A stretch of 64,000 nt of DNA from NCBI GenBank assembly GCA_944321525.1, contig CALULQ010000007.1, positions 52,169 through 116,168 of the forward strand. The letters run 5' to 3'. Each line of letters opens with the position of its first letter. The first letter of the stretch is position 1. The notes beneath the pieces were generated by a model. It was not told the DNA's origin. It ran no database searches and worked only from the letters and a program-made list of their open reading frames with translations. Origin of the DNA: an uncultured Paraprevotella sp. (GTDB lineage Bacteria; Bacteroidota; Bacteroidia; Bacteroidales; Bacteroidaceae). Positions 16,209-24,031 of this stretch are shown in pieces. Both the position numbers and the translations under genes were made by a program.

Positions 16209-17141
16209 ATGCAGGGCGGATGGCGCGATTTCTTCTATTTCTCCAAGGCCGACCGGCGTGTGATGCTGTTGTTGGCGGGGATGCTGGCCGGAATCGTGTT
16301 GTCCGCGTCCTTCTTCTGGTGGCTGGGCGGCAGCAGCCCGGAGGATGCCCGCCCAGTGGACTCGTTGGCCTATTCCGCCTTTTTCGACAGCCTGCAGGCA
16401 TCGGAGCCTGAGGCGGCGGGCGGGGAGGCCTATTACGCCCAAGGGGAGGAACGCAAGGTGGAGACGTTCGAATTCGACCCCAACACCGCCGATTCCACCA
16501 CGTTGCTGCGCCTGGGACTAAGCCCTTGGCAGGTGCGCAACATTTATAAATACCGTGCACGTGGCGGACGCTACCATCGTCCCGAGGACTTCGCCAGGCT
16601 CTACGGGCTGACCAAGGGCGACTACGACCGCCTGTATCCCTACATCCGCATTGCCGATGAGTTCAAGCTGATGTCCGACCTGCCGCCCGTGGAAGCGCCG
16701 TGGCGCGACAGCGTGCGGCCCCGTTTCAGGCAGGAGAAGTTTGAAGAAGGGGTGCAGGTGGAACTGAACGCGGCCGACACCGCGACGCTGAAGAAGGTGC
16801 CTGGCATCGGGCCGTACTATGCTCGGCAGATTGTGGCCTACCGCGAGCGTCTGGGCGGCTTCGTCACCGTGGAGCAGTTGGCCGAGGTGGAGGAACTGCC
16901 TGCCGGACTGGAGCGCTGGTTCACCGTGTCGCCCGCCGTGTCGCGCCCGCTGTATGTCAACCGTATGTCGCTGAATGCCTTGCGCCGCCATCCCTATCTG
17001 GATTTCTATCAGAGCAAGGTCATCGTGGAGCACCGCCGCAAGTTCGGGGCCATAAAAAGCCTGCAAGCGTTGTCGTTGTACGAGGAGTTTGCCCCGTCCG
17101 ACTTGGAACGCTTGCAGCCATACGTAAGTTTCGAGGAGTGA
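16209..17141 (+). CDS. Membrane-anchored helix-hairpin-helix protein (ComEA-like)
   Basis: 310 residues: a short cytoplasmic start, one membrane helix (about 18-38, VMLLLAGMLAGIVLSASFFWW), a linker, then repeated HhH DNA-binding modules. The clearest are FDPNTADSTTLLRLGLSPWQ (about 91-110) and VELNAADTATLKKVPGIGPY (about 183-202), with a third, weaker unit (MSLNALRRHPYLDFYQSK) near 256-273. The module resembles ComEA, the DNA receptor of natural transformation, but is longer and has more units. This form is common in Bacteroidota and its role in DNA uptake there is unproven. Confidence 0.85.
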   Translation: MQGGWRDFFYFSKADRRVMLLLAGMLAGIVLSASFFWWLGGSSPEDARPVDSLAYSAFFDSLQASEPEAAGGEAYYAQGEERKVETFEFDPNTADSTTLLRLGLSPWQVRNIYKYRARGGRYHRPEDFARLYGLTKGDYDRLYPYIRIADEFKLMSDLPPVEAPWRDSVRPRFRQEKFEEGVQVELNAADTATLKKVPGIGPYYARQIVAYRERLGGFVTVEQLAEVEELPAGLERWFTVSPAVSRPLYVNRMSLNALRRHPYLDFYQSKVIVEHRRKFGAIKSLQALSLYEEFAPSDLERLQPYVSFEE

Positions 17142-17150
17142 CGTGCGCGC

Positions 17151-17924
17151 CTACCGCGCTTCCCGCACCAGCCGTGCGGCTTCTTCGGGATGGTCTGTCG
17201 TGATGAAATCCACGCCCAGTTCGTACATCCGTTTCAGGTCTTTCTTCCGGTTCACCGTCCAGGTGTTGACTTTCAGTCCGCAGTCGTGCGCCTCACGCAC
17301 CCATTCCGGATGCTTCCGGAACACGGTGTGTTCATAGTCGATGCCGGTGAACCCTTTTTCCTTCGCCTCGCGCGGCGTCAGGTCGCCATTGAGGTAATAG
17401 ATGTCGGATGCGCCGCCGGTGGCCCGCACCAGTTGTTCGCACACGTTGAGGCTGAAGGAGATGTATTCCGTCCGTGTTTCCAGTCCCAAGTCCTTCACCA
17501 TCTTCACGATAGTGTCCACCGTCCGGTCCTCGTGCGCCTTGTCGCGCGTCGGTTTTATCTCCAGAATCAGTTGTAGCCCCTCCAGCTTTTTCCCTTCCTC
17601 CAGATAAGCCTGCAGTGTGGGCAACGTCTCGCCGTTGGGCAGCCGGTGGTCCTTGATGTCCCTGAAGGGCGTCCGCACGATGTCCAGCGGTCCGATGTTG
17701 TCATCATGGTTGACCACCGCCACGCCGTCGGCCGTCATGAGCACGTCGAATTCCGAGCCATATACGCGGGCCTCCGCGGCTTTCCTCAGGGCCGTCAGCG
17801 AGTTCTGGGCCGAGCCTTCCGTTTTCCAGTATCCGCGGTGGGCGACGACCTGCGTCTGTGCCTGCGCGGCGAGGCAGGCCAGACAGCAGATCAGGGTTGC
17901 GAAGAATTTGCCAAGCCGTTTCAT
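17151..17924 (-). CDS. Glycerophosphodiester phosphodiesterase, secreted
   Basis: 257 residues with a signal peptide (about 1-22, cut after AAQAQ). GDPD-family TIM barrel: catalytic VVAHRGYWKTEG (His29, Arg30), metal ligands in YGSEFDVLMTADG (Glu58, Asp60) and VVNHDDNIG (His73), with FITTDHPEEA near the end. Cleaves glycerophosphodiesters such as deacylated phospholipids into glycerol-3-phosphate and an alcohol, outside the cytoplasm. It starts 13 bases after the alkaline phosphatase, so the two secreted enzymes are one operon suited to scavenging phosphate and glycerol. Confidence 0.93.
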   Translation of the reverse strand: MKRLGKFFATLICCLACLAAQAQTQVVAHRGYWKTEGSAQNSLTALRKAAEARVYGSEFDVLMTADGVAVVNHDDNIGPLDIVRTPFRDIKDHRLPNGETLPTLQAYLEEGKKLEGLQLILEIKPTRDKAHEDRTVDTIVKMVKDLGLETRTEYISFSLNVCEQLVRATGGASDIYYLNGDLTPREAKEKGFTGIDYEHTVFRKHPEWVREAHDCGLKVNTWTVNRKKDLKRMYELGVDFITTDHPEEAARLVREAR

Positions 17925-17937
17925 CTTCCTTCCTTTT

Positions 17938-19353
17938 TTAGAAATCATATCCGGCGGCGTCGGCAATTTTCTTGGGGATTTCCGTGTTGTCGATGCGTCC
18001 CGTGAACTTTTCGGCTCCGGCCCCGATGGCAAACACCGGCACGTAGCCGTTGGAGTGTTCGTCGCTCTCCCAGCTCACCATGGCTTTCCGCGCCATCAGC
18101 TGGCGTGCCGTCCCGGCAATCACGTTTTCGCTGGCATACAAAGTCCTGTTGTCCTTGGCCACGCCTTCGCAGAAGTCTTCGTAGGCCTTTTTAAGTTGTG
18201 CCGTTTCTTTTTCGTCCAATGGGATTTGCGACCAGAATCCGAAGCTTTCCTGCAGTTGTTGGCGCACGAATTCCCACGTGAAGCCCTCGCCTTGGCTTTG
18301 GTGCAGGGCGGCAATCATCCGGCTGAAGGCTTCCGCGCTCTGGCGCTGGTTTTTCAGCACGTCGAAGTGCAGTTCCACCTTGCCTGCGCCCAGCACGATG
18401 CCTCCCGTTTCGTGGTCGGCAGTGATGACAATCAGCGTCTCGTCGGGGTGCTGTTTGTAGAATTCGTAGGCCACCTTCACGGCCTCGTCCGTGTCGATGA
18501 CTTCCCGGAACGCGGCTGCGGCGTCGTTGCTGTGGCAGGCCCAGTCCACTTTCCCGCCTTCCACCATCAGGAAGAAGCCGTCGGCATCCTTCTTCGAGAG
18601 GAAGTCGATGGCCGCCCGGGTGATGTCCTGCAAGGTCATGTCGCCGTCCTTGCGGTCGATGGCGTAGGGCAGTGCGGTGCGGTCTTTCCGGCTGGCGGCT
18701 TCGGTTTGCAGCAAGAGCATCTTGCTTGCGCTTCCGGCCTTGGCCTGGTAGTCCTTGTAGCCGCGCGCGATGGTGTAGCCCGCCTTTTCGCATTGGTCGT
18801 AGAGCGTCTGGTCGCCGCTCAGTTCCTTGTTCTCCGGTTGCAGGAAGTCCGAGCCGGCATAGAAGTCGAATCCGGCGGCGATGAGGTCCTTGCCGATTTG
18901 GTGATACATGCCGCGGTCTTTCACATGGGCGTAGAACGATGCCGGCGTGGCATGGTCGATGGACACGCTCGTGGCGATGCCCACGGCCATTCCTTCGGCT
19001 TTCGCGGCGGCAGCCACGCTTTGCACGGGTGCAGACAGGTCGGCGGTTACGCCTATCGCACCGTTTTTCGTCTTATGCCCGGTGGCCAGGGCTGTTCCGC
19101 CGGCTGCGGAGTCGGTGATGCCGTTCGATGCCGAGAAGGTGGTGACCAGTCCGGCTACGGGGAATTGTGCGAAGCACAGCGGGGCCGTGCCTATGCGGCC
19201 TTCGGTGGCGGCCATGTAGGTTTCGGTTCCGTTCACTTGGTTCACCCCCATGCCGTCACCGATGAAGTAGAACACATACTTGGCCTTTCCGCCGGCCATT
19301 GCGGCGAGTGCCATGCAGAAGAAGGCACACAATGATAAGATTCTCCTATTCAT
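17938..19353 (-). CDS. Alkaline phosphatase (PhoA family), secreted
   Basis: 471 residues. Signal peptide at about 1-20. Alkaline phosphatase superfamily: metal ligand Asp33 in FIGDGMGVNQ, nucleophile Ser82 in GITDSAAGGTALATG, WACHSNDAAA and VITADHETGG providing further metal ligands, and a conserved C-terminal ERDEHSNGYVPVF-like stretch (SWESDEHSNGYVPVFAIG). Hydrolyses phosphate monoesters outside the cytoplasm. The frame extends 79 codons upstream of 19353 but crosses the promoter element (19382-19375) and a repeat, so the start at 19353 is used. First gene of a two-gene operon with the diesterase. Confidence 0.94.
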   Translation of the reverse strand: MNRRILSLCAFFCMALAAMAGGKAKYVFYFIGDGMGVNQVNGTETYMAATEGRIGTAPLCFAQFPVAGLVTTFSASNGITDSAAGGTALATGHKTKNGAIGVTADLSAPVQSVAAAAKAEGMAVGIATSVSIDHATPASFYAHVKDRGMYHQIGKDLIAAGFDFYAGSDFLQPENKELSGDQTLYDQCEKAGYTIARGYKDYQAKAGSASKMLLLQTEAASRKDRTALPYAIDRKDGDMTLQDITRAAIDFLSKKDADGFFLMVEGGKVDWACHSNDAAAAFREVIDTDEAVKVAYEFYKQHPDETLIVITADHETGGIVLGAGKVELHFDVLKNQRQSAEAFSRMIAALHQSQGEGFTWEFVRQQLQESFGFWSQIPLDEKETAQLKKAYEDFCEGVAKDNRTLYASENVIAGTARQLMARKAMVSWESDEHSNGYVPVFAIGAGAEKFTGRIDNTEIPKKIADAAGYDF

Positions 19354-19374
19354 AATACAGATGTTTAGTGAGGA

Positions 19375-19382
19375 CAAAATTA
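19375..19382 (-). promoter_or_regulatory. Promoter -7 element of the alkaline phosphatase operon
   Basis: Minus strand reads TAATTTTG, 21 bases before the chosen ATG. I see no Pho-box-like direct repeat that I would defend. Confidence 0.55.
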
Positions 19383-19504
19383 AGGAAAAAAGGTTTTGGA
19401 TGAACCTTTCGTTCCTGATTTTTCTCTGCCGGGGGCAGAAAGGCGGGCGGGACGTGTCGATGGTGTGACATCCGGCGCGCGACGGGGGGCGGAGGGGCGC
19501 AGGC

Positions 19505-19592
19505 CCGTGCAGTACTTTGCGGAGAGTACTTGAGTACTCTGCGGCAAGTACTCGCGTACGCTCCGCAAGGTACGCTTTCGTGCTCCGCATGC
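19505..19592. repeat. Dispersed GTAC palindrome repeat, copy 1 (three-unit form)
   Basis: GTAC occurs at 19512, 19526, 19534, 19548, 19556 and 19570, i.e. alternating 14- and 8-base steps (period 22). The 14-base steps contain TTTGCGGAGA, TCTGCGGCAA and GCTCCGCAAG. This copy carries one more unit than copies 2, 3 and 5 and is the most diverged (TTGA and TCGC replace the usual TCGA between units). Flanked by CCCGTGC on the left and GTGCTCCGCAT on the right. Confidence 0.85.
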
Positions 19593-19674
19593 CCTTCCCC
19601 GGTTTTGCGGCGCGCCGTTGGGGGCTTTGCGCTCCTTTTTCTCAGGTTTGTTAGCGTCTTTTAACGTGTTTTTG

Positions 19675-19705
19675 TTGTCAATCTTTTGTGCATCCTCTAC
19701 TTTTG
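19675..19705 (+). promoter_or_regulatory. Promoter upstream of lrgAB
   Basis: TTG at 19675-19677, 20-base spacer, TACTTTTG at 19698-19705. Leader to the lrgA ATG is about 115 bases. Confidence 0.55.
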
Positions 19706-19823
19706 CAGCCTTGTATCAAGGGGGGCATGGGCGGGCTCCGTTTCCTTGCGGTCGTCCCGCGCGGGAAATGGCTGCGTTTTTCGCGGCTTCTCATTACAGG
19801 TTCGAGTTAAAAAGATTGGGAGA

Positions 19824-20174
19824 ATGGTAAAACAATGCACGATTTTGTTCGGTTGCCTGGCTTTGGGCGACCTTGTGGTGTGGGCCACGGGAGTGAAGCT
19901 CCCCGGCAGCATCATCGGCATGCTTTTGCTGGCGGCCTTCCTGCAGGCCGGCTGGGTGAAGCTCCGTTGGGTGAAGGGAATCTCGGATTTCCTGGTGAGC
20001 AACATGGGATTCTTTTTCGTGCCGCCGGGCGTGGCGCTGATGCTCTACTTCGACGTGATTGCGGCGGAGTTCTGGCCGATTTTCACGGCCACGGTGGTCA
20101 GTACGGTTTTGGTCTTGGTAGTCACGGGTCACGTGCATCAATGGGTTAGAAAACATGGAGTATCTCGAAAGTGA
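19824..20174 (+). CDS. lrgA: CidA/LrgA family holin-like membrane protein
   Basis: 116 residues, four hydrophobic helices. The LrgA/CidA pattern is visible: VKLPGSIIGMLLLAAFLQAGWVK (about residues 24-46), FLVSNMGFFFVPPGVALM (about 56-73) and the C-terminal helix ATVVSTVLVLVVTG. In staphylococci LrgA/CidA proteins modulate murein hydrolase activity and cell lysis; plant and bacterial relatives of the LrgAB pair carry glycolate, lactate or pyruvate, and such a transport role is equally possible here. ATG 19824 gives the family start. The gene overlaps lrgB by 20 bases. Confidence 0.9.
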   Translation: MVKQCTILFGCLALGDLVVWATGVKLPGSIIGMLLLAAFLQAGWVKLRWVKGISDFLVSNMGFFFVPPGVALMLYFDVIAAEFWPIFTATVVSTVLVLVVTGHVHQWVRKHGVSRK

Positions 20175-20850
20175 TTTTTTCCTCATCGCGCTCACGTTTG
20201 GCGTTTATTTCCTGGCCAAGCAGTTGCAGGCGCGGACGGGGTGGGTGGTGTTGAACCCCATTTTGTTGGCCATACTGGCCTTGATTGGTTTCCTGAAGCT
20301 GACGGGCCTGTCGTATGAGGCCTATGCCGAAAGCGCGTCCATCATCGATTTCTGGCTCAAGCCGGCCATCGTGGCCTTGGGCGTGCCGCTCTACCTGCAG
20401 CTCAAGAGCATCAGGAAGCAGCTGGTGCCGCTGCTCGTTTCCCAGCTGGTGGGATGTTTCGTGGGCATCGTGTCGGTGGTGCTCACAGCCAAGTGGATGG
20501 GCGCGTCGGACGACGTGATCATTTCCCTCGCGCCCAAGTCGGTCACCACGCCCATCGCCATGGCCGTGACCGAGTCGTTGCAGGGCATACCCTCGCTCAC
20601 GGCGGCCATCGTGGTGCTGGTGGGGCTGTTCGGGGCCGTGTGCGGGTTCAAGATCCTGCAGGTGGGCCATGTGAAGAGTCCCATAGCCCAAAGCCTGAGC
20701 ATGGGCACGGCCTCGCACGCCGTGGGCACTTCGCGCGCCATGGAGTACGGGCACATCTACGGGGCCTATGCCAGCCTGGGGCTGATACTGAACGGCCTGC
20801 TGACGGCCATCTTCACGCCGCTGCTCCTGCACTGGCTGGGGATTGCCTGA
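20155..20850 (+). CDS. lrgB: LrgB family membrane protein
   Basis: 231 residues, about seven membrane helices. LrgB signature regions: GFLKLTGLSYEAY near 43-55, FWLKPAIVALGVPLYLQ near 65-81, ISLAPKSVTTPIAMAV (about 123-138) and SMGTASHAVGTSRAMEYG (about 182-199). Works with LrgA; known roles are regulation of autolysis and export/import of small carboxylates such as pyruvate or glycolate. The 20-base overlap with lrgA implies coupled translation. A very stable hairpin follows the stop. Confidence 0.93.
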   Translation: MEYLESDFFLIALTFGVYFLAKQLQARTGWVVLNPILLAILALIGFLKLTGLSYEAYAESASIIDFWLKPAIVALGVPLYLQLKSIRKQLVPLLVSQLVGCFVGIVSVVLTAKWMGASDDVIISLAPKSVTTPIAMAVTESLQGIPSLTAAIVVLVGLFGAVCGFKILQVGHVKSPIAQSLSMGTASHAVGTSRAMEYGHIYGAYASLGLILNGLLTAIFTPLLLHWLGIA

Positions 20851-20864
20851 TTGGCGGCACAGAA

Positions 20865-20934
20865 AAGCCGGGCTTGCATCCGGGCCGGCGGCCGAAAGCG
20901 GGCCGCGCGGGCGCAACGGATGCAAGCCCGGCTT
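20865..20934. terminator. Long perfect hairpin between convergent lrgB and hydrolase gene
   Basis: An 18-base arm (20865-20882, AAGCCGGGCTTGCATCCG) pairs perfectly with 20917-20934; loop of 34 GC-rich bases. It sits between two converging genes, so a bidirectional terminator is the simplest reading, but there is no long T-run after the stem. Confidence 0.6.
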
Positions 20935-20998
20935 GTTGTGTGTCATCCCCGTCCGCTCTTCCCGCACGAAAGGCGGAAGGCCGGACGGGTGACGGCCG

Positions 20999-23800
20999 TT
21001 ACGGGTGGCGCACGGTGAACTTGCGGCTGTGCGCGGATGGTCCGCATTGTGCTTTCAGCACGTACATGCCGTCCGGGAGCTGCTCCACGCCGATGGTCGT
21101 GGTGCCTCCGTTCTTTCCGTTCTGCTGCGTCACGAGATGCCCTTGCAGGTCATACACGCTGAAGCGCACGTCCTCCGCTCCCTTGGCGAGCGCGAACTGC
21201 ACGTCGAGCCGCGTGTCGGCCGGCAACGGCCCCAGTTCGAACCGGTCCGGCGTGTCGGCCGGCGTGCCGCAGATGCCCGTCCCGTTGTTCCACAAACTCT
21301 TGATTTCATCGGCGTCCAGGGCGTAGTTATAGATGCGGAAATCGTCGACGAGGCCGTAGAACAGGGGCGTGTCGGCCGCCTGGCTCCGCCCGATGTAGTT
21401 CAGGAAGGGGCGCAGGTCGGAGGGCCGCAGGGTGATGTCGGCCGACGAGGCCACGGGCTCCCCGTTCAGGTAGAGGCACACCGCCCCGTCGTCCATCGTC
21501 AGGGCCAGGTGGATCCACTTGTTGCGGTAGGTCAACGGGCGCACTCCTTCCAGCGTCTGTTCCTCGTCGCCTTTTTTGATGGTGAAGCACATCAGTCCGT
21601 TGCGGGCCCGCATTTCGAGGTACATGCACTCGTCCTCGCCGCGGCCGAAGTCGAACAGGCGCTGTTCGTTGGAGCCGCCCCGCCAATACAGCCAGGTGGC
21701 CACGGTGATGCGCTCATGGTTGGCCAGCGTGGTGGGCAGTTGAACGAACTGCGAGTCGCCGTCGAGCTCCAGCGCGTAGTTGCCCGAATGTCCCCCGTCG
21801 AAGACGGCTTCGGTGAATGTCGCTGCGCGATAGAGGTTGCAGGTGGTGTCGTTCGTGTTCTCCTCGAACTCATAGCGGGCCACGAGGTCGTTAGCCCCGC
21901 TGGCCGCCGCGCTGGCCTGGGCCGATGCCGGCGAAGAGTTGAGCGAGGCGTCCACGGCTTTCACCTTGTAATAGTAAGTCGTTCCGGCCTCCGCCTTGTT
22001 GTCCACGAAGGCCGTGTCTGCTACGTCGCGCGCGATGATCTCATACCCGTTGTCGGGCGTTTCGGAGCGTAGCACCGTGTAGGTGGGATGGGAGGCATCC
22101 ACGGCGTTCCACGTCAGGCCGACGGACGAGGCGCGCCCTTCCGCCGTCAGTCCTGTGGGCGCGTCCACGTCCCTGACGGCCGGACGGATGCCGGTGGGCA
22201 CGAAGCGCCACAGTTGCGCGTCGCTTGCCTCGTCGCGCTCCGTCTGGATGAGCTTGTTGCCCGAGAAGCAGAGATAGAGCGCGCTGTGCCGGCTGCGGAT
22301 GCGGAACCACCCGTCGCCGGCATATTCCAATACCCATTGCTGGTTGCTCCCGCGGTTGTTGGTGTAGAGGATAATCTCGGTGCCGGCATTCATCGACCAG
22401 TTCAGCACGTCGAGCGTCTGGAAGGAATAGCCCGAAACAATCTGGTGGTAGCTGAAGTCGCCGCCAATGCTTGCGTCCACGGGCTTCACCTGCCATTGCA
22501 GCGAGCGCTTCCCGGTGGAGTAGGAGGAGGCGGAAGGCGCGCCGTTGGCGACGTCCAGAAGACGGCGGCTGTCCTTGTTGAGCAGCATGTACGTGCCGTC
22601 CACCACGGGCTGTATGTCGTCGCCCCATGTGATGTTCACCACGCATTCCGCGCTGGTCTGTCCGTTCTGGTAGCTGCCGGGCTCGCCGCCGGGCAGTTCC
22701 ACGACGTATTCGCGCTGCGGGCCGTGCCCGTTGAAGAACACGTCGCGCTCCTCCGACACGAAGCGGTAGGTGGTGGTGACGCCTTGGCGTTCAGACATGC
22801 CCGCGAAGGCCTGCACCCGTCCGTCCGGCGCGCGGTAGACCGACGCGGCCGTCCAGTTGGGGCGGTGTTCGGCGTAGGCCAGCCGTTCGCCGTGGCTGGC
22901 CTTGCAGAATTCGCCTCGCGTGTATTCGGCCGAGCCCCACCATACGCCCGTCTGCAAGCCGTATTCCAATCCCACCATGGCTTCCATGACGTTGTGCATT
23001 TCGTCGGCGGTGGCATGTTTGCCGTCTTCCCTCACTGTGGTGAAGAACTGCGCGAAGTTGTCGAAACTGCCGGCCAGCTGGTGGGTGTTCCCCTCGTCCA
23101 ACTGGTCTTTCAGGTAATTGTACCAAGAGAGTGCCCCGTCGCAGTTGAGCGTGTTGCCGCCGCAAATGCGGATATTGTCGAAGCGCGGGTTCTCACGCAG
23201 CTTGATGGCCACCTGCCGGAATCCCTCCTGGCGGACTTTTTCGTTGGCGTCCTGGTTGCCCGGCACCCACTGGTTCCAGCCGAAGTCCGGCTCGTTGAAC
23301 GGGGCGACGGACACGACCTCGTAGCCCGCGTCCTGATAGTAGCGGGTGGAGACGTCGATGAGCTGCGCCCACGCCTCGGCGTTTTCCTCATACCACGGGT
23401 CGATGTGCGGGTGGTCGCTGTTCAGCATGAGCTTGACGTCCGGCTTGGCCCACTTCAGCATGCCGATGCGCATGGCGATGGTGTCTTTTTGTCCTTGCTG
23501 CAGGTCGCCGTCCACCAAGGCATAAGTGGCTTGGAACGACGTGCGCACGATGTCCAGGTTGTCCTTCCCCATGAAGGCCGCGCTGCGGCGCACGTTGTTT
23601 TCATCCAGCCAGGCGATGTCGGCGCCCCATTCCACCTGGCGCGTCACGCCGGCTTCCGAGAGCCGGAAGGGGACGATGCGGTCGGTGGCGGGCGTGGCCG
23701 TCAGGCTGTTGCTGGAACTGGAGCTTTGTGCGTGTGCGGCCGTCAGGAGTCCCCATCCGGCCATGCAACATGAAATCAGACGTAGTGAGTAGTTTTTCAT
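20999..23800 (-). CDS. Secreted multidomain glycoside hydrolase (GH-A clan, GH30-like) with ricin-type lectin, Fn3 and LamG domains
   Basis: 933 residues. Signal peptide about 1-24 (AHAQ). Residues about 40-440 look like a GH-A-clan barrel plus beta domain: VAPFNEPDFGWNQW places a candidate acid/base at Glu170. The nucleophile cannot be assigned with confidence. Then a ricin-type beta-trefoil (about 445-600, containing the LQWQV and NQQWVLEYA Q-W motifs), an Fn3 module (about 605-690, APTGLTAE to KVKAVD), a LamG/concanavalin-like domain (about 695-870, LVARYEFEENTND to VDDFRIYNYALD) and a C-terminal type IX sorting-like tail. Likely acts on a plant or host glycan at the cell surface. It has a textbook promoter and converges on lrgB. 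Confidence 0.78.
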   Translation of the reverse strand: MKNYSLRLISCCMAGWGLLTAAHAQSSSSSNSLTATPATDRIVPFRLSEAGVTRQVEWGADIAWLDENNVRRSAAFMGKDNLDIVRTSFQATYALVDGDLQQGQKDTIAMRIGMLKWAKPDVKLMLNSDHPHIDPWYEENAEAWAQLIDVSTRYYQDAGYEVVSVAPFNEPDFGWNQWVPGNQDANEKVRQEGFRQVAIKLRENPRFDNIRICGGNTLNCDGALSWYNYLKDQLDEGNTHQLAGSFDNFAQFFTTVREDGKHATADEMHNVMEAMVGLEYGLQTGVWWGSAEYTRGEFCKASHGERLAYAEHRPNWTAASVYRAPDGRVQAFAGMSERQGVTTTYRFVSEERDVFFNGHGPQREYVVELPGGEPGSYQNGQTSAECVVNITWGDDIQPVVDGTYMLLNKDSRRLLDVANGAPSASSYSTGKRSLQWQVKPVDASIGGDFSYHQIVSGYSFQTLDVLNWSMNAGTEIILYTNNRGSNQQWVLEYAGDGWFRIRSRHSALYLCFSGNKLIQTERDEASDAQLWRFVPTGIRPAVRDVDAPTGLTAEGRASSVGLTWNAVDASHPTYTVLRSETPDNGYEIIARDVADTAFVDNKAEAGTTYYYKVKAVDASLNSSPASAQASAAASGANDLVARYEFEENTNDTTCNLYRAATFTEAVFDGGHSGNYALELDGDSQFVQLPTTLANHERITVATWLYWRGGSNEQRLFDFGRGEDECMYLEMRARNGLMCFTIKKGDEEQTLEGVRPLTYRNKWIHLALTMDDGAVCLYLNGEPVASSADITLRPSDLRPFLNYIGRSQAADTPLFYGLVDDFRIYNYALDADEIKSLWNNGTGICGTPADTPDRFELGPLPADTRLDVQFALAKGAEDVRFSVYDLQGHLVTQQNGKNGGTTTIGVEQLPDGMYVLKAQCGPSAHSRKFTVRHP

Positions 23801-23876
23801 TGCATATTGAATTGTTTGTTCGTTTAGTGCCGTCCCCCGTGCCGGAAGCACCGGCCGTCGGGGTTTCGAGTCTTTG

Positions 23877-23908
23877 CAAAGATATGTGATAGTTTTAATT
23901 TGGGCAAA
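23877..23908 (-). promoter_or_regulatory. Promoter of the GH30-like hydrolase gene
   Basis: Minus strand: TTTG (23908-23905), 20-base spacer, TATCTTTG (23884-23877). One of the best matches in the window to the Bacteroides consensus. Leader about 70 bases. Confidence 0.7.
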
Positions 23909-23962
23909 GTTTTGATGCACAAAATTTCAGGTTCAGATAAGGAATTTGAGTTTTTCCCGTGG

Positions 23963-24018
23963 AAAAGCCCAAGAGACGGCCATCCTGGAAAAGGACATGC
24001 CGCCTCTTGGGCTTTTTT
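23963..24018. terminator. Terminator hairpin after the rhamnosidase gene
   Basis: AAAAGCCCAAGAG...CTCTTGGGCTTTTTTT: 13-base outer stem with further pairing (GACGGC/GCCGCC, imperfect) towards the loop. A and T runs on both sides make it usable in either direction; it lies just past the 3' end of the minus-strand GH78 gene. Confidence 0.7.
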
Positions 24019-24031
24019 TATTGGTTCCGTT

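Larger units (their letters stand above)
19354..19823. other. Divergent intergenic region with repeat copy 1
   Basis: 470 bases between the phosphatase operon and lrgA. Holds both promoters and copy 1 of the dispersed GTAC repeat. No gene is credible here. Confidence 0.7.
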
